DNA of 64,000 nt from Chryseobacterium culicis (GCF_900108365.1 NZ_FNWQ01000002.1:930001-994000), one strand, 5' to 3'; positions 1 to 10,146 are shown, counted from the stretch's first letter. The notes: generated by a model from the letters alone, not told the origin. Made by a program: numbers and translations.

Positions 1-1532
1 AATACGTCTTGGGATTTTCCGTTCAGGACATTTCTTCCTTTTTCCGTAATCTTCAGAACTCCGTAGGTTTCAATATCTTTTTGTAAAAAATTCTGAACGG
101 TTGCCTGTCTCAGAATTGTCTTCCAGTAATTATCCTTTTCTTCTTTTCCAAATCCAAAATAAGAACTTTGCTCAAGTTTATAGGATTTTGTCACCGCATT
201 TTCTTTACCTGCAATAACGGAAATCAGGTCTTTAGATTTGAATTTTTCTCCTGTGTCACTAATCAGTTCCAGGGATTTTTTAAGATCTGCCGTAGCATCT
301 TTTAATTTTGGAGGATTGGATGAATTGTCGCACATTTTGGCACCATCTCCGTTTACCGGATCGAAGCTTTCTCCAAAATAATACAGAATATACTGTCTTC
401 TGCTCATGGAAGTTTCCGCATAGCCTACCACTTCATTAAGAAGCTGTAATCCGATTTCTCTTTCTGAAACAGGTTTCTGTGCAAGGAATTTCTCCAGTTT
501 TTCAATATCTTTCGGGTCGTAGAATGCCAGACAGTGGCCTTCCCCTCCGTCTCTTCCTGCCCTGCCGGTTTCCTGATAATAGCTTTCCAGAGATTTCGGG
601 AAATCGTAATGGATAACAAAACGTACATCCGGTTTATCAATTCCCATCCCGAAGGCAATGGTTGCCACGATCACATCCACTTCTTCCATCAGGAATTTAT
701 CCTGATTGGCTACTCTTACTTTTTGGTCAAGGCCCGCATGGTACGGAAGCGCATTGATTCCGTTGACCTGCAGAAGCTGGGCAAATTCTTCAACTTTTCT
801 TCTGCTCAGGCAGTATACAATCCCTGATTTTCCTTTATGCTGATTGATAAATTTAACGATTTCCTTATCTACATTGATTTTAGGACATACTTCATAGTAG
901 AGATTAGGGCGGTTAAAACTTTCCTTAAATACCAATGCATTGGTCATTCCCAAAGTTTTCTGGATATCATCCTGAACTTTTGGAGTAGCTGTAGCCGTTA
1001 AGGCAATCACCGGTACATCGGCAATTTTGTCTATAATCTGTTTAAGATTTCTGTATTCCGGTCTGAAATCATGTCCCCACTCTGAAATACAGTGGGCCTC
1101 ATCAATAGCAAAGAAAGAAATTTTCACTTCCTTCAAAAAATCCAGGTAATCGTCTTTAATTAATGATTCGGGAGCTACGTACAGAAGTTTTGTTTTTCCA
1201 CTTTTAATATCATCAAAAACCTGTTTGGTCTGTGTTTTGTTTAATGATGAATTCAATACGTGTGCTACCCCATCTTCAGATGAAAGACCGTTCACCGCAT
1301 CTACCTGGTTTTTCATCAACGCTATCAGGGGCGAAACGACAATAGCCGTACCTTCCGAAATAAGTGCCGGAAGCTGATAACATAATGATTTCCCGCCACC
1401 TGTAGGCATTAAAACAAATATATCCTTCCCACTCAATAGGTTGTCTATAATCTGTTCCTGCTGGCCCTTAAATGTAGAAAACCCAAAATACTTTTTCAAT
1501 TCGCCTGATAAATTGGCTTTTTTTGCGCTCAT
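1..1532 (-). CDS. recQ: ATP-dependent DNA helicase RecQ (C-terminus cut by window edge)
   Basis: Superfamily 2 3'-5' DNA helicase for recombination and fork repair. About 510 residues are visible, reading leftward off the window. Walker A is [15 protein letters not shown] near residues 41-55. The DEAH box ([18 protein letters not shown]) and motif VI ([10 protein letters not shown]) are intact. The start of the zinc-binding RecQ C-terminal region follows ([11 protein letters not shown]). The ATG at 1532 gives the normal N-terminus, [18 protein letters not shown]. It is transcribed divergently from kdsD. Only the end of the protein (winged helix, possible HRDC domain) is missing. The identification is secure from the motif set; the full length cannot be seen here. 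Confidence 0.96.
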   Translation of the reverse strand, partial: MSAKKANLSGELKKYFGFSTFKGQQEQIIDNLLSGKDIFVLMPTGGGKSLCYQLPALISEGTAIVVSPLIALMKNQVDAVNGLSSEDGVAHVLNSSLNKTQTKQVFDDIKSGKTKLLYVAPESLIKDDYLDFLKEVKISFFAIDEAHCISEWGHDFRPEYRNLKQIIDKIADVPVIALTATATPKVQDDIQKTLGMTNALVFKESFNRPNLYYEVCPKINVDKEIVKFINQHKGKSGIVYCLSRRKVEEFAQLLQVNGINALPYHAGLDQKVRVANQDKFLMEEVDVIVATIAFGMGIDKPDVRFVIHYDFPKSLESYYQETGRAGRDGGEGHCLAFYDPKDIEKLEKFLAQKPVSEREIGLQLLNEVVGYAETSMSRRQYILYYFGESFDPVNGDGAKMCDNSSNPPKLKDATADLKKSLELISDTGEKFKSKDLISVIAGKENAVTKSYKLEQSSYFGFGKEEKDNYWKTILRQATVQNFLQKDIETYGVLKITEKGRNVLNGKSQDV

Positions 1533-1564
1533 CTAATTTTCTATTGCTAAATTTGCATCACACC

Positions 1565-1572
1565 CAAAGTTA
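1565..1572 (-). promoter_or_regulatory. candidate -7 element for recQ
   Basis: On the minus strand this reads TAACTTTG, matching the Bacteroidota -7 consensus TAnnTTTG, 32 bases before the recQ ATG. No clear -33 TTG is seen at the usual spacing. Confidence 0.5.
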
Positions 1573-1690
1573 TAAAAATTCTGCTTAAAATAAAAGCGAA
1601 CGAATTTATAAAAAATAAAATTTATATTAAATATTCTTTTTAAAATATAACGTTTTTTAAGAACTTTTTTGTATACCTTATTATCATAAA

Positions 1691-2650
1691 ATGGATAGAA
1701 CCAACATTATATCAATTGCAAAAACCACTTTAGAAATAGAGATTTCTGAGCTCGAAAAATTAAAAAACAGACTTGATGATCAATTTGCCCGGGCGGTAGA
1801 GATTATTCACTCGGCGAAAGGAAAGCTGATTGTAGTAGGAATCGGAAAGTCTGCGCATGTAGGTAATAAAATTGTAGCAACTTTAAACTCAACGGGCACG
1901 CCTTCACAATTCCTGCATGCCTCTGAAGCCATTCATGGTGATCTGGGGGTCATTCAGAAACAGGACGTGGTTTTATGCATTTCCAATTCCGGAAATTCTC
2001 CTGAAATTGTGAATCTGGTTCCTTATCTAAAAGACTATTCTTCTGCTCTGATCGGAATGACGGGAAATAAGACCAGTAAACTGGCTGAGTTTTCTGAAAT
2101 TATTTTAGATACTCACGTGGATGTGGAAGCATGTCCCAATAAACTGGCTCCTACCAGTTCTACAACTATTCAAATGGCGCTGGGAGATGCGCTGGCAATT
2201 GCTTTGATGGAATTGAATGATTTTAAAGCTAATGATTTTGCTAAATTTCATCCGGGAGGAAGTTTGGGAAAAAATCTGACTTCCAAAGTAGAGCAGTTTC
2301 TTTCTTCACAAAAACCACAGGTTACAGAAGATGCATCTATAAGAGATGTAATTATCTCCATCAGCGGATCCAGCCATGGAATTACCGTGGTAACAAATAC
2401 AGATCAGATCGTTGGTGTTATCACAGACGGAGATTTGAGGAGAATGCTGATGAAAGAAGAAGATATCAGCAGGGTTCTGGCTAAGGATATCATGTCTGCC
2501 CGTCCCAGAACAATTGAGAAAGAGGCTTTGGCCAAAGAGGCAATGAAAATTCTGAAGGAAAATAATATCGGCCAGCTTGTGGTAACGGAAAACGGGAAAT
2601 ATTTCGGGATTATAGATCTGCACAAACTGCTGGACGAAGGGATCAGCTAA
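1691..2650 (+). CDS. kdsD: D-arabinose-5-phosphate isomerase (KpsF/GutQ family)
   Basis: Cytoplasmic isomerase converting ribulose 5-phosphate to arabinose 5-phosphate, the first committed step of Kdo synthesis for LPS. At 319 residues it has the family's usual length. An N-terminal SIS sugar-phosphate domain (about residues 40-175) carries GIGKSAHVGNK (50-60) and the phosphate-binding ISNSGNSPEIV stretch. Two CBS domains follow (about 205-319), ending in GIIDLHKLLDEGI. The gene is preceded by an AT-rich intergenic region shared with divergent recQ and followed by tatC after about 130 bases. A GutQ-like paralogue is possible, but a lone KpsF-type SIS-CBS2 protein in a Gram-negative is normally KdsD. 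Confidence 0.93.
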   Translation: MDRTNIISIAKTTLEIEISELEKLKNRLDDQFARAVEIIHSAKGKLIVVGIGKSAHVGNKIVATLNSTGTPSQFLHASEAIHGDLGVIQKQDVVLCISNSGNSPEIVNLVPYLKDYSSALIGMTGNKTSKLAEFSEIILDTHVDVEACPNKLAPTSSTTIQMALGDALAIALMELNDFKANDFAKFHPGGSLGKNLTSKVEQFLSSQKPQVTEDASIRDVIISISGSSHGITVVTNTDQIVGVITDGDLRRMLMKEEDISRVLAKDIMSARPRTIEKEALAKEAMKILKENNIGQLVVTENGKYFGIIDLHKLLDEGIS

Positions 2651-2756
2651 AAAACAAACACCTCAAGGTAAGAGGAAAATCTATCAAGGTAATTTGCAGA
2701 TTAAACTAAAATTTAACTAATAATCTGCATATCCTTAGTTCTGTCGTTTTTTTTAA

Positions 2757-2764
2757 TAAATTTG
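2757..2764 (+). promoter_or_regulatory. candidate -7 element for tatC
   Basis: TAAATTTG matches TAnnTTTG. It predicts a transcript start near 2769, just ahead of the GTG start at 2785, leaving almost no leader for the alternative TTG at 2776. Confidence 0.5.
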
Positions 2765-2784
2765 TGCTTTAAAAATTGTATTCT

Positions 2785-3612
2785 GTGAGTGATGGTAAAG
2801 ACATGTCCTTTCTTGGGCATATTGGAGAATTAAGAGGGCATCTGATCCGTTCGATTATTGCTATCATAATTGCGGCTTTTGTAGTGGGCTTTAATATCAA
2901 CTGGATTATGGACCATATCTTTTTTGGGCCCACCAGAAATGATTTCCCTACATTCCGGGTGGTTAATCATTTTTCAAGAATGATTTTGGGGGAAGACAGT
3001 ATTCACCTCCCGAAAGACTTCCCTGTTCGTGTACAGAGACTGTATCAGCAGTTCAATGTAATGATGGCTGTTTCCATCTTCGGAGGTATGGTGGCTGCAT
3101 TTCCGTATATTGTATGGGAATTATGGCGTTTTATAGGTCCTGCTTTACACCCGAACGAGAGAAAGAATTCTATCTACATCATTAATGCAGTATGGATGCT
3201 TTTCATGACCGGAGTACTGTGCGGTTATTTTTTAATCCTTCCTTTTGCGGTTAACTTTGGAGTTATCTTTAAAATTTCGGACATTATAGTTCCGCTGTAT
3301 GACCTAAGTGATTATACCACTTTATTTTTACAGGTAGTTTTGGGTATGGGTGTTATTTTTCTGTTCCCGATTCTTATTTACTTCCTTACCAGCATCGGAA
3401 TTCTTACGCCTGCATTTATGAAAACATACCGCCGTCATGCTATCGTTTTGATTATGGTGGTGGCTGCAATCATTACGCCGGCAGATGTTCTGAGTATGAT
3501 AATGGCTGCCTTACCGCTATTGATTCTGTATGAATTCAGTATTGTTATGTGTACCTATACTTATAAAAAAGTACAGAAAAGCAACGGAAATCTTCCGACA
3601 GTACAAAAATAA
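2785..3612 (+). CDS. tatC: Sec-independent protein translocase subunit TatC
   Basis: Core subunit of the twin-arginine translocase, which recognises RR signal peptides and exports folded proteins. About 275 residues with six predicted membrane segments. The N-terminus holds the family signature MSFLGHIGELRGHL, with the conserved Glu contacting the signal peptide. An insertion between the first two helices (FFGPTRNDFPTFRVVNHFSR) resembles other Flavobacteriia. The reading frame opens with TTG at 2776, GTG at 2785 and ATG at 2803. The GTG is chosen because SDGKDMSFLGHIGEL fits the family N-terminus and the promoter position. No tatA gene is adjacent. A strong terminator follows. Confidence 0.93.
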   Translation: MSDGKDMSFLGHIGELRGHLIRSIIAIIIAAFVVGFNINWIMDHIFFGPTRNDFPTFRVVNHFSRMILGEDSIHLPKDFPVRVQRLYQQFNVMMAVSIFGGMVAAFPYIVWELWRFIGPALHPNERKNSIYIINAVWMLFMTGVLCGYFLILPFAVNFGVIFKISDIIVPLYDLSDYTTLFLQVVLGMGVIFLFPILIYFLTSIGILTPAFMKTYRRHAIVLIMVVAAIITPADVLSMIMAALPLLILYEFSIVMCTYTYKKVQKSNGNLPTVQK

Positions 3613-3633
3613 AAATCTAATATAACTTATATC

Positions 3634-3661
3634 AAAGCCCGGCACTGACCGGGCTTTTTTA
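3634..3661 (+). terminator. Rho-independent terminator after tatC
   Basis: Stem AAAGCCCGG / CCGGGCTTT with a six-base loop, followed by a run of T. Confidence 0.85.
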
Positions 3662-3722
3662 TGGTTTTACAAAATCTACAGGTAATTTGAGTTCCATCAC
3701 ATGGCTATTAATTTTAATTTTA

Positions 3723-3730
3723 TACTTTTG
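3723..3730 (+). promoter_or_regulatory. candidate -7 element for M1 peptidase
   Basis: TACTTTTG matches TAnnTTTG, 25 bases before the ATG at 3756. No -33 TTG is evident. Confidence 0.45.
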
Positions 3731-3755
3731 AAGAGATTATTTATAAAAGTTTTAG

Positions 3756-5387
3756 ATGAAAAAGTTGTCATATACACTCTTATTGGCCTCAGGACTGGTT
3801 TTCGGGCAGTTTTTTGAAAAAGGTAAAGCTTTCACCAAACAGGATACTTTAAAAGGTTCCAATACTGAGTTCAGGAATTTTTGGGATGTCAAAAAATACG
3901 ATCTTTCCGTAGAACCGGATTTCGAGCAGAAAAGTATCAAAGGAAATAACAAAATCAGCTTTGAGATCATCAAAGATGTTACTAATCCTGTTTTCCAGAT
4001 CGACCTTCAGCAGCCTATGAAAGCTGATAAAGTAGAAGGAAGCTTTCCTATTGCCAATTATAAGCAGGATGGCGACTTTATCTGGATAACAGCGAATAAA
4101 AAATTCAAAAAAGGAGAAAAATACACCATCAATGTTCTGTATTCCGGGAAACCTACGATTGCCAAAAATGCCCCTTGGGACGGAGGCTGGGTTTTCACCA
4201 AAGATGAAAAAGGAAATCCATGGATGACTGCTGCTGATGAAGGAATCGGGGCTTCCATATGGCTTCCGACAAAAGATATATGGAGTGACGAGCCGGATAA
4301 CGGCATCGTAATGAAAATCATTACCCCTAATGACCTTGTGGGAGTTGGGAACGGAAGACTGACCAGCAAAAAGACAGAGGGCAATAAGACGACTTATACC
4401 TGGGAAGTGAAAAACCCAATCAACGCCTACTCTATTATCCCAAGTATAGGAAAATATGTAAATTTTAAAGATATTTTTAATGGAGAAAAGGGCAAACTTG
4501 ATCTGGATTACTGGGTGCTTGCCTATAATTTAGACAAAGCAAAGAAACAGTTTGAGCAGGTAAAACCTATGCTCTCAGCGTTTGAATACTGGTTTGGTCC
4601 GTATCCGTTTTATGAAGATTCATACAAACTTGTAGAATCTCCTCACCTGGGTATGGAACATCAAAGTAATGTGGCATATGGAAACAAATATCAGAACGGC
4701 TATCTTGGAAGAGATCTTTCAGGGACGGGAGTTGGATTAAAATGGGATTTCATTATTATTCATGAAAGCGGCCATGAATGGTTTGCTAACAATATTACGG
4801 CAAAAGACCAGGCTGATATGTGGATCCATGAGAGTTTCACCAACTATTCCGAAACTCTTTTCACAGAAAAATATATGGACAAAAAATCTTCTGAAATCTA
4901 TGTTCAGGGAATCCGGAAATTGATAGACAATGACATTCCTATTATTGGCCAGTATGGCGTAAGAAATGAAGGCAGCGGAGATATGTACCCGAAGGGGGCC
5001 AACATGATTCATACGATAAGACAGGTGATCAATAATGATGAAAAATTCAGACAGATTTTAAGGGGTTTGAATAAAGATTTCTACCATCAGACTGTTACCA
5101 CCCAGCAGATTGAAAAATACATTTCTTCAAAATCCGGCATTGATTTCTCAACTGTTTTTGATCAGTATCTGAGAACGATCAAGATTCCTACTCTTGAGTA
5201 CAGCCAGAATGGTGATACGCTGAAATTCCGATATACGGATGTGGTAAAAAACCTGAAACTTCCAGTCATTATTAATGGCGATCAAACCATCAACCCTACG
5301 GAAGAATGGCAGACCGTAAAGCTTAAAAAGAGTACTCCGGTAGAGTTTAATCCCAATTATTATATTACTTACTACAATACGAAATAA
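3756..5387 (+). CDS. M1 family metallopeptidase (secreted aminopeptidase)
   Basis: Zinc aminopeptidase, probably periplasmic, 543 residues. A signal peptide MKKLSYTLLLASGLVFGQ opens the protein. The N-terminal beta-saddle is followed by the thermolysin-like domain, with substrate-side motif GMEHQSNVAYG. The zinc site is H336-E337-S-G-H340 with the third ligand E359 in WIHESFTNYSE, i.e. HExxH-x18-E. The protein lacks the large C-terminal domain of ERAP/PepN-type enzymes, so it resembles short bacteroidete M1 proteins. It is monocistronic between two terminators and followed by another metallopeptidase (M61). Substrate is unknown; family assignment is firm. Confidence 0.93.
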   Translation: MKKLSYTLLLASGLVFGQFFEKGKAFTKQDTLKGSNTEFRNFWDVKKYDLSVEPDFEQKSIKGNNKISFEIIKDVTNPVFQIDLQQPMKADKVEGSFPIANYKQDGDFIWITANKKFKKGEKYTINVLYSGKPTIAKNAPWDGGWVFTKDEKGNPWMTAADEGIGASIWLPTKDIWSDEPDNGIVMKIITPNDLVGVGNGRLTSKKTEGNKTTYTWEVKNPINAYSIIPSIGKYVNFKDIFNGEKGKLDLDYWVLAYNLDKAKKQFEQVKPMLSAFEYWFGPYPFYEDSYKLVESPHLGMEHQSNVAYGNKYQNGYLGRDLSGTGVGLKWDFIIIHESGHEWFANNITAKDQADMWIHESFTNYSETLFTEKYMDKKSSEIYVQGIRKLIDNDIPIIGQYGVRNEGSGDMYPKGANMIHTIRQVINNDEKFRQILRGLNKDFYHQTVTTQQIEKYISSKSGIDFSTVFDQYLRTIKIPTLEYSQNGDTLKFRYTDVVKNLKLPVIINGDQTINPTEEWQTVKLKKSTPVEFNPNYYITYYNTK

Positions 5388-5391
5388 AACA

Positions 5392-5428
5392 AAAGGCAAA
5401 TTTGCAGACCGCAGATTTGCCTTTTTCC
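5392..5428 (+). terminator. Rho-independent terminator after M1 peptidase
   Basis: AAAGGCAAAT pairs with ATTTGCCTTT, extended by an internal TTGC/GCA pairing and followed by T-rich sequence. Confidence 0.8.
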
Positions 5429-5518
5429 TTTTTTCTTCAGAATTTTAAGAAAAGTTTAATACTTCTTTCGTAACAAAATGGAAAAAAAAGCAACTATTTA
5501 ACTATTAATGTAAACCTA

Positions 5519-7375
5519 ATGAGAAAAACAGTACTTAGTCTCGGTATTTTTGCTTCGTTTCTAGCGAATGCCCAGTCTATTAAAACAACCATTGATCTTG
5601 TTAATGTAAAAGATGATAAAGTAGCCGTTACCATGGAGTTTCCAAAAATGAAATCCAAGGATATTAAATTTCATTTCCCCAAAACGGTGCCGGGTACTTA
5701 TTCTGTAGACGACTATGGAAGATTCATTGAAGGGATCAAATTTTACGATAATAAAGGTCAGGAACTTACATATACCAAAGTAAATGACAATACCTATTCC
5801 CTGAAAAATGCACAGGGACTTTCCAAGATCTCTTATCTTGTGAATGACAGTTTTGATGATGAGTTGGATACATCAAAGCATAAAGCTGTATTTTCTCCTT
5901 CGGGAACAGATATTGAAGAAGGAAAAGTATACATGATCAATACGCACGGATTCATCGGATATATTGATAATATGCAGGATGTTCCTTATCAGCTTGTTAT
6001 TCAGAAGCCGGCAGATTTCTACGGAACAACGGCTTTGGTAGATCAGGACAAATCTGAAAATACAGATACTTATACCCTGGCCAACTATGCCAAGGTAACA
6101 GATTCTCCGTTAATGTATACAAAACCGGATTATATTACCTTCAATGCCGGCGGAATGGATCTTGTACTGGGTGTATATTCTCCGACAGGAAAATATAAAG
6201 CTGCCGATTTTAAAGAAAATCTTGAGAAAATGGTCATTGCTCAGAAGAAGTTTTTGGGCGATATGAATACCAATAAGAAGTATGCCATCATGCTTTATCT
6301 TTCCGGTGGTAACGGGCCTCGTGTAAAAGGTTTCGGAGCACTGGAACATCATGAATCTACCAGCGTGGTGCTTCCGGAAGCAATGCCAAAAGAAGATATT
6401 GACAAAACCATTACGGATGTGGTTTCCCACGAATTCTTCCACACGGTAAATCCTTTAAAAACACATTCGGAAGAAATTCACTATTTCGATTATGCAGATC
6501 CGAAAATGTCTCAGCACTTATGGATGTATGAAGGCGGAACGGAATATTTTGCCAATCTTTTCCAGATTCAGGAAGGTTTGATCAATAAAGATCAGTTCCT
6601 GGAGAGAATTGGTGAGAAAATTGCCAACTCCAAGAGCTATGATGATACCATGCCATTCACTGTCATGAGTAAAAATGTATTGGTGGAGCCTTATAAAGAT
6701 CAGTACAGAAACGTTTATGAGAAAGGAGCTCTTCTGGCAATGTGCCTGGATATTGAGCTTAGAAAACTTTCTAACGGGGAAATGGGATACCGCGATATGA
6801 TCAGAAAGCTGTCTCAGAGATTTGGTGAAAACAAACCTTTCAAAGATGATAAACTGATTGACGAACTGGTAACAGTAACCGGATATCCTCAGGTGAAAGA
6901 TTTCTATAATAAATATATCTCCGGAAACCAGCCAACGCCGTATGCACAATACCTGAGCATGGTAGGTATAGATATTAAAAAGCAGGAAAGCCAGCCTATT
7001 TTCTGGTTTATCAAAGACCCTAACCAGACAGGTTTTGATGAAAAAACGAATGCTTTCGCTTTTGACGATCATTCCGCCCTGTCTCCGTTTGCAAAAAGTA
7101 TCGGATTTAAAATTACAGACCAGGTACTTGCGTTGGATGGAAAAACAGTAGACATCAAAAAGGTACAGGATTTTATCGGGTATACCAGAACCATCAAAGA
7201 CGGGCAGGACGTTACGGTAACTATTTTAAGAGATAACGCCGGCAAGAAAGAAAAAATGACTTTGAAAGGAAAAGCTATTCTGGACAAAATGACTATGGAA
7301 ACGCCTGTATTTAAGGCAAATCCAACTCCGGAAGAACTGAAACTGCAGACCCAGTGGCTTACTGGTAAAAAATAA
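5519..7375 (+). CDS. M61 family metallopeptidase with PDZ domain
   Basis: Glycyl-aminopeptidase-like zinc protease, 618 residues, exported by the signal peptide MRKTVLSLGIFASFLANAQ. It has an N-terminal M61 beta domain, a central peptidase domain with H304-E-F-F-H308 (VSHEFFHTVNP) and the downstream WMYEGGTEYF Glu ligand region. A C-terminal PDZ-like segment (about residues 500-600) includes SIGFKITDQVLALDGKTV. This is the usual architecture and length of the family. It follows the M1 gene in the same direction but is separated by a terminator, so it is probably a separate unit. Likely role is periplasmic peptide trimming. Confidence 0.93.
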   Translation: MRKTVLSLGIFASFLANAQSIKTTIDLVNVKDDKVAVTMEFPKMKSKDIKFHFPKTVPGTYSVDDYGRFIEGIKFYDNKGQELTYTKVNDNTYSLKNAQGLSKISYLVNDSFDDELDTSKHKAVFSPSGTDIEEGKVYMINTHGFIGYIDNMQDVPYQLVIQKPADFYGTTALVDQDKSENTDTYTLANYAKVTDSPLMYTKPDYITFNAGGMDLVLGVYSPTGKYKAADFKENLEKMVIAQKKFLGDMNTNKKYAIMLYLSGGNGPRVKGFGALEHHESTSVVLPEAMPKEDIDKTITDVVSHEFFHTVNPLKTHSEEIHYFDYADPKMSQHLWMYEGGTEYFANLFQIQEGLINKDQFLERIGEKIANSKSYDDTMPFTVMSKNVLVEPYKDQYRNVYEKGALLAMCLDIELRKLSNGEMGYRDMIRKLSQRFGENKPFKDDKLIDELVTVTGYPQVKDFYNKYISGNQPTPYAQYLSMVGIDIKKQESQPIFWFIKDPNQTGFDEKTNAFAFDDHSALSPFAKSIGFKITDQVLALDGKTVDIKKVQDFIGYTRTIKDGQDVTVTILRDNAGKKEKMTLKGKAILDKMTMETPVFKANPTPEELKLQTQWLTGKK

Positions 7376-7379
7376 TGAT

Positions 7380-7412
7380 ACAAGCGGGGAACTTTTCCCC
7401 GCTTGTATTTTC
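7380..7412 (+). terminator. Rho-independent terminator after M61 peptidase
   Basis: ACAAGCGGGGAA pairs with TTCCCCGCTTGT around a CTTT loop, followed by ATTTTC. Very stable; may also serve the convergent histidine kinase. Confidence 0.85.
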
Positions 7413-7504
7413 TTCAATCTGATTCTTAACGTATAAATTCAAACCTTAGAGGTTCCAAAATCCTGAAAGTTTCTTGTTTGTAATGAGTAAAAACTGATTT
7501 CCGG

Positions 7505-8680
7505 TTAACTATTCTCCCCTTTCCTGATGGTGATCCTGAAGGTACTTCCCTTTCCTACTTCAGTCTGGGAAATCTTGATATCTCCGTTATGGTATTCATG
7601 AATCACTCTTCTTGCTAACGACAGCCCGAGTCCCCAGCCTCTTTTCTTGGTAGAGTATCCCGGCTTAAAGGCATTTCTTGCCTGCTGCTTGCTCATTCCG
7701 CTACCATTGTCTTTAACTTCAATGAGAATATTTTTGTTTCTTTCAAATACAGACATGGTAATAGCGCCTTCACCTTTCATGGCATCCACAGCATTTTTTA
7801 CCAGGTTTTCAATTACCCAGCTCATCAGAATCTTGTTATGGGGTACCAGAACCGTATAATTCGGGAGGTTCAGTGTAAAATTGACTTTTCTGGAAATCCT
7901 GGTTTTTAAATAGTCGTAATTTTGCTGAATGGTTTCATTAAAATTTTTATCATTCAGCTCCGGTACAGAGCCTATTTTGGAAAATCTTTCAGAAATAGTC
8001 CTAAGCCTTTCTATGTCTTTTTCGATCTCATGTACGCCATCCGAATCCGGATTATCCAGCTTCATGATTTCCATCCAGCCAATCATTGAAGATAAAGGAG
8101 TTCCGATCTGATGCGCTGTTTCTTTGGCCAGCCCAGCCCAGAGATATCCTTCATCTGTCTTTTTAATGGTTCTGAAAAACCAGAAAGAGAAACCAAAATA
8201 CAGCAAAATAAATAATCCTAAAATATAGGGAGAATACCGGAGATTATTCAGCATACGCGAATTGTCATAGTAGACAAACTGATTGTTTCCATCCGGTACT
8301 TTGATCTCGATGGGATCATAATTTTTCTCCATATTCCGGATCAGATCCTGAAGTTTTTCCGGGTCTTTAATGGTACTTTCAGGAATATTTCTGTAATATC
8401 CCAGATCAAGGATCGGGTTTTTATATTTATCTGTTACAATAAAGGGGATGGTATTGTTGATATTGAGAATATCTGGCAGAAGATCCAGAACATCCGTATC
8501 AGGAGTTTTCACTTCCTGCTGTATTCTTATTGCTTTAGAAAGAAGACTGATCCTTTTGATCTCCTCTTTTCTGAGAAAATTAATAAGGGATGTAGACGCT
8601 ACTACAATGGCAATGACCAGCGTAGTCATTACTACAAAAATGATCCAGTTATTAAGCCTTGTAAGTATGGATTTTCTCAA
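7505..8680 (-). CDS. Membrane sensor histidine kinase (no partner regulator nearby)
   Basis: Inner-membrane sensor kinase of 391 residues. Two membrane segments (about residues 12-33 and 151-169) flank a roughly 115-residue periplasmic sensor of unknown type. The dimerisation box has phospho-accepting H190 in KETAHQIGTPLSS. The ATPase domain shows N box ENLVKNAVDAM, G1 DNGSGM and G2 GWGLGLSLARRV. There is no HAMP signature and no response regulator in the window, so it is an orphan here. Its start lies six bases after the stop of dacB on the same strand. The two are probably co-transcribed, which suggests a cell-wall or envelope signal. The ligand is not predictable. Confidence 0.9.
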   Translation of the reverse strand: MRKSILTRLNNWIIFVVMTTLVIAIVVASTSLINFLRKEEIKRISLLSKAIRIQQEVKTPDTDVLDLLPDILNINNTIPFIVTDKYKNPILDLGYYRNIPESTIKDPEKLQDLIRNMEKNYDPIEIKVPDGNNQFVYYDNSRMLNNLRYSPYILGLFILLYFGFSFWFFRTIKKTDEGYLWAGLAKETAHQIGTPLSSMIGWMEIMKLDNPDSDGVHEIEKDIERLRTISERFSKIGSVPELNDKNFNETIQQNYDYLKTRISRKVNFTLNLPNYTVLVPHNKILMSWVIENLVKNAVDAMKGEGAITMSVFERNKNILIEVKDNGSGMSKQQARNAFKPGYSTKKRGWGLGLSLARRVIHEYHNGDIKISQTEVGKGSTFRITIRKGENS

Positions 8681-8686
8681 AGGTAT

Positions 8687-10060
8687 TTATTTTAAAACGT
8701 TCAGAATTTTCTGCAGCTCTGTATTTCCGCTTCCCTGATAATTGTTGATAATAATCGAAAATACATATTTTTTTCCATCTTTAGCGGTATGATATCCTGC
8801 AAAAGATTTGGTATCCCTCATGGTTCCGCTTTTCATTTTCATTCCGTTATCCTGAACGGGGAAACCGTCATAATACGCATCAAACCAGGTTTGTTTTTTA
8901 GCATATAAAAGCGCCTGTACTTCTGCTTTTGCAGCCACATAATTCTGTGGCGAAAGCCCGCTTCCGTCAGCAAAATTGATCATATTAGGATTAATTCCTT
9001 TTGATTTCCAGAATTCTTTAAGGTAAGAAATTCCGCTTTTGAAGCTGGGATTCCCCTTTTTCTCTTTTCCTAAAGTTTTAATTAAAGTTTCTCCATATAG
9101 ATTGATACTTTTTCTCAGGAACCAATAAACGATTTTATCCAGAGTAGGCGACTGATACGTGAGAAGGATTTTATTTTTAGGAGCTTCCAATGCCTGTTTT
9201 CCTTCTATTTCTAGCTGTGAATTCGTTATGGCTTTTCCTGAAAGCTCAATGCCTGCATCTTTCAGCCACTGCTTTACTTCTGCTGCCAGCTGTAAGGGCG
9301 GATTAGGAGTAGATCCTGAAACGGTTACCGTTTTTCCTGCCGGAAGCATGCCGTTAATTAAAGCTACATCAGAATGAGGAGCCGTGAAAATAAGACTTTG
9401 GTCTGAACTTCCGCCTGTTTTCAGGTCATTCAGCCATTTTACTCCTTCCAAAGGATAAGAAAAGCTCTTAAAATCAGTTCCGTTGATATTGATATCAAAC
9501 TGGTTTTCTTTCCAGTTGATTCCCCATACTCCTGCTCCGTAGTAATTTCCGAGATCATCCCAGGGCCATCCTCCGGGGATTGTCTGATGGTCAAAATAAG
9601 AATCATCAATGACCAGATCACCTGATATTTTTGTTATCCCTGAATTTTTGACAGCATCAATCAGCTTCTTTTTAAAATTTTCAGGTTTATAGGCATCATA
9701 TCTCCAGCTTCCCAAAGTAGGATCTCCGTTGGAACTGATGAAAAGATTTCCGTTCAGCGTTCCCCCGGCTATATTCCCGGAATAACTGGAAGTGGTTGTA
9801 AAAGTATAATTTTTGCCTAACGTTTCCAGTGCAGCGCCAGCCGTAAAAATTTTCTGTGTAGAAGCAGTAGAAAGGCCCTTGCTGCCCTGGTATTCATATA
9901 TCAAGTTGCCGTTTTCATCTGAAACGTAAAAGGATAGACCGGAAGATATCGCTCCTGAGGAATCCATAAGATCCTTCGTTGCTTTGTCTAATTTTTGGGC
10001 AATATTCTGCGCTGTTACCAATTGTACAGAAAACGCAAGAACAGCAAGTGTTTTTTTCAT
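8687..10060 (-). CDS. dacB: D-alanyl-D-alanine carboxypeptidase/endopeptidase (PBP4, S13)
   Basis: Periplasmic peptidoglycan DD-carboxypeptidase/endopeptidase. The ATG at 10060 is preferred over one 36 bases upstream because it begins a proper signal peptide, MKKTLAVLAFSVQLVTAQ. From there the product is 457 residues. The penicillin-binding triad is present: S67-T-Q-K70 (ASTQK), SIN in KSINLYGETLIK, and KSG in MKSGTMRDTKSF. The long insertion between the first two motifs is typical of class C PBP4. It leads a probable two-gene operon with the downstream histidine kinase (six-base gap). Confidence 0.93.
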   Translation of the reverse strand: MKKTLAVLAFSVQLVTAQNIAQKLDKATKDLMDSSGAISSGLSFYVSDENGNLIYEYQGSKGLSTASTQKIFTAGAALETLGKNYTFTTTSSYSGNIAGGTLNGNLFISSNGDPTLGSWRYDAYKPENFKKKLIDAVKNSGITKISGDLVIDDSYFDHQTIPGGWPWDDLGNYYGAGVWGINWKENQFDININGTDFKSFSYPLEGVKWLNDLKTGGSSDQSLIFTAPHSDVALINGMLPAGKTVTVSGSTPNPPLQLAAEVKQWLKDAGIELSGKAITNSQLEIEGKQALEAPKNKILLTYQSPTLDKIVYWFLRKSINLYGETLIKTLGKEKKGNPSFKSGISYLKEFWKSKGINPNMINFADGSGLSPQNYVAAKAEVQALLYAKKQTWFDAYYDGFPVQDNGMKMKSGTMRDTKSFAGYHTAKDGKKYVFSIIINNYQGSGNTELQKILNVLK

Positions 10061-10146
10061 TGCATTGTTGTTTGAGGCTAAATACTTAGCTTTCAAGCAG
10101 ATGTCATTATCAGCCCGAAAAGTTTGTATTGAGTCAGATTCTAAAT

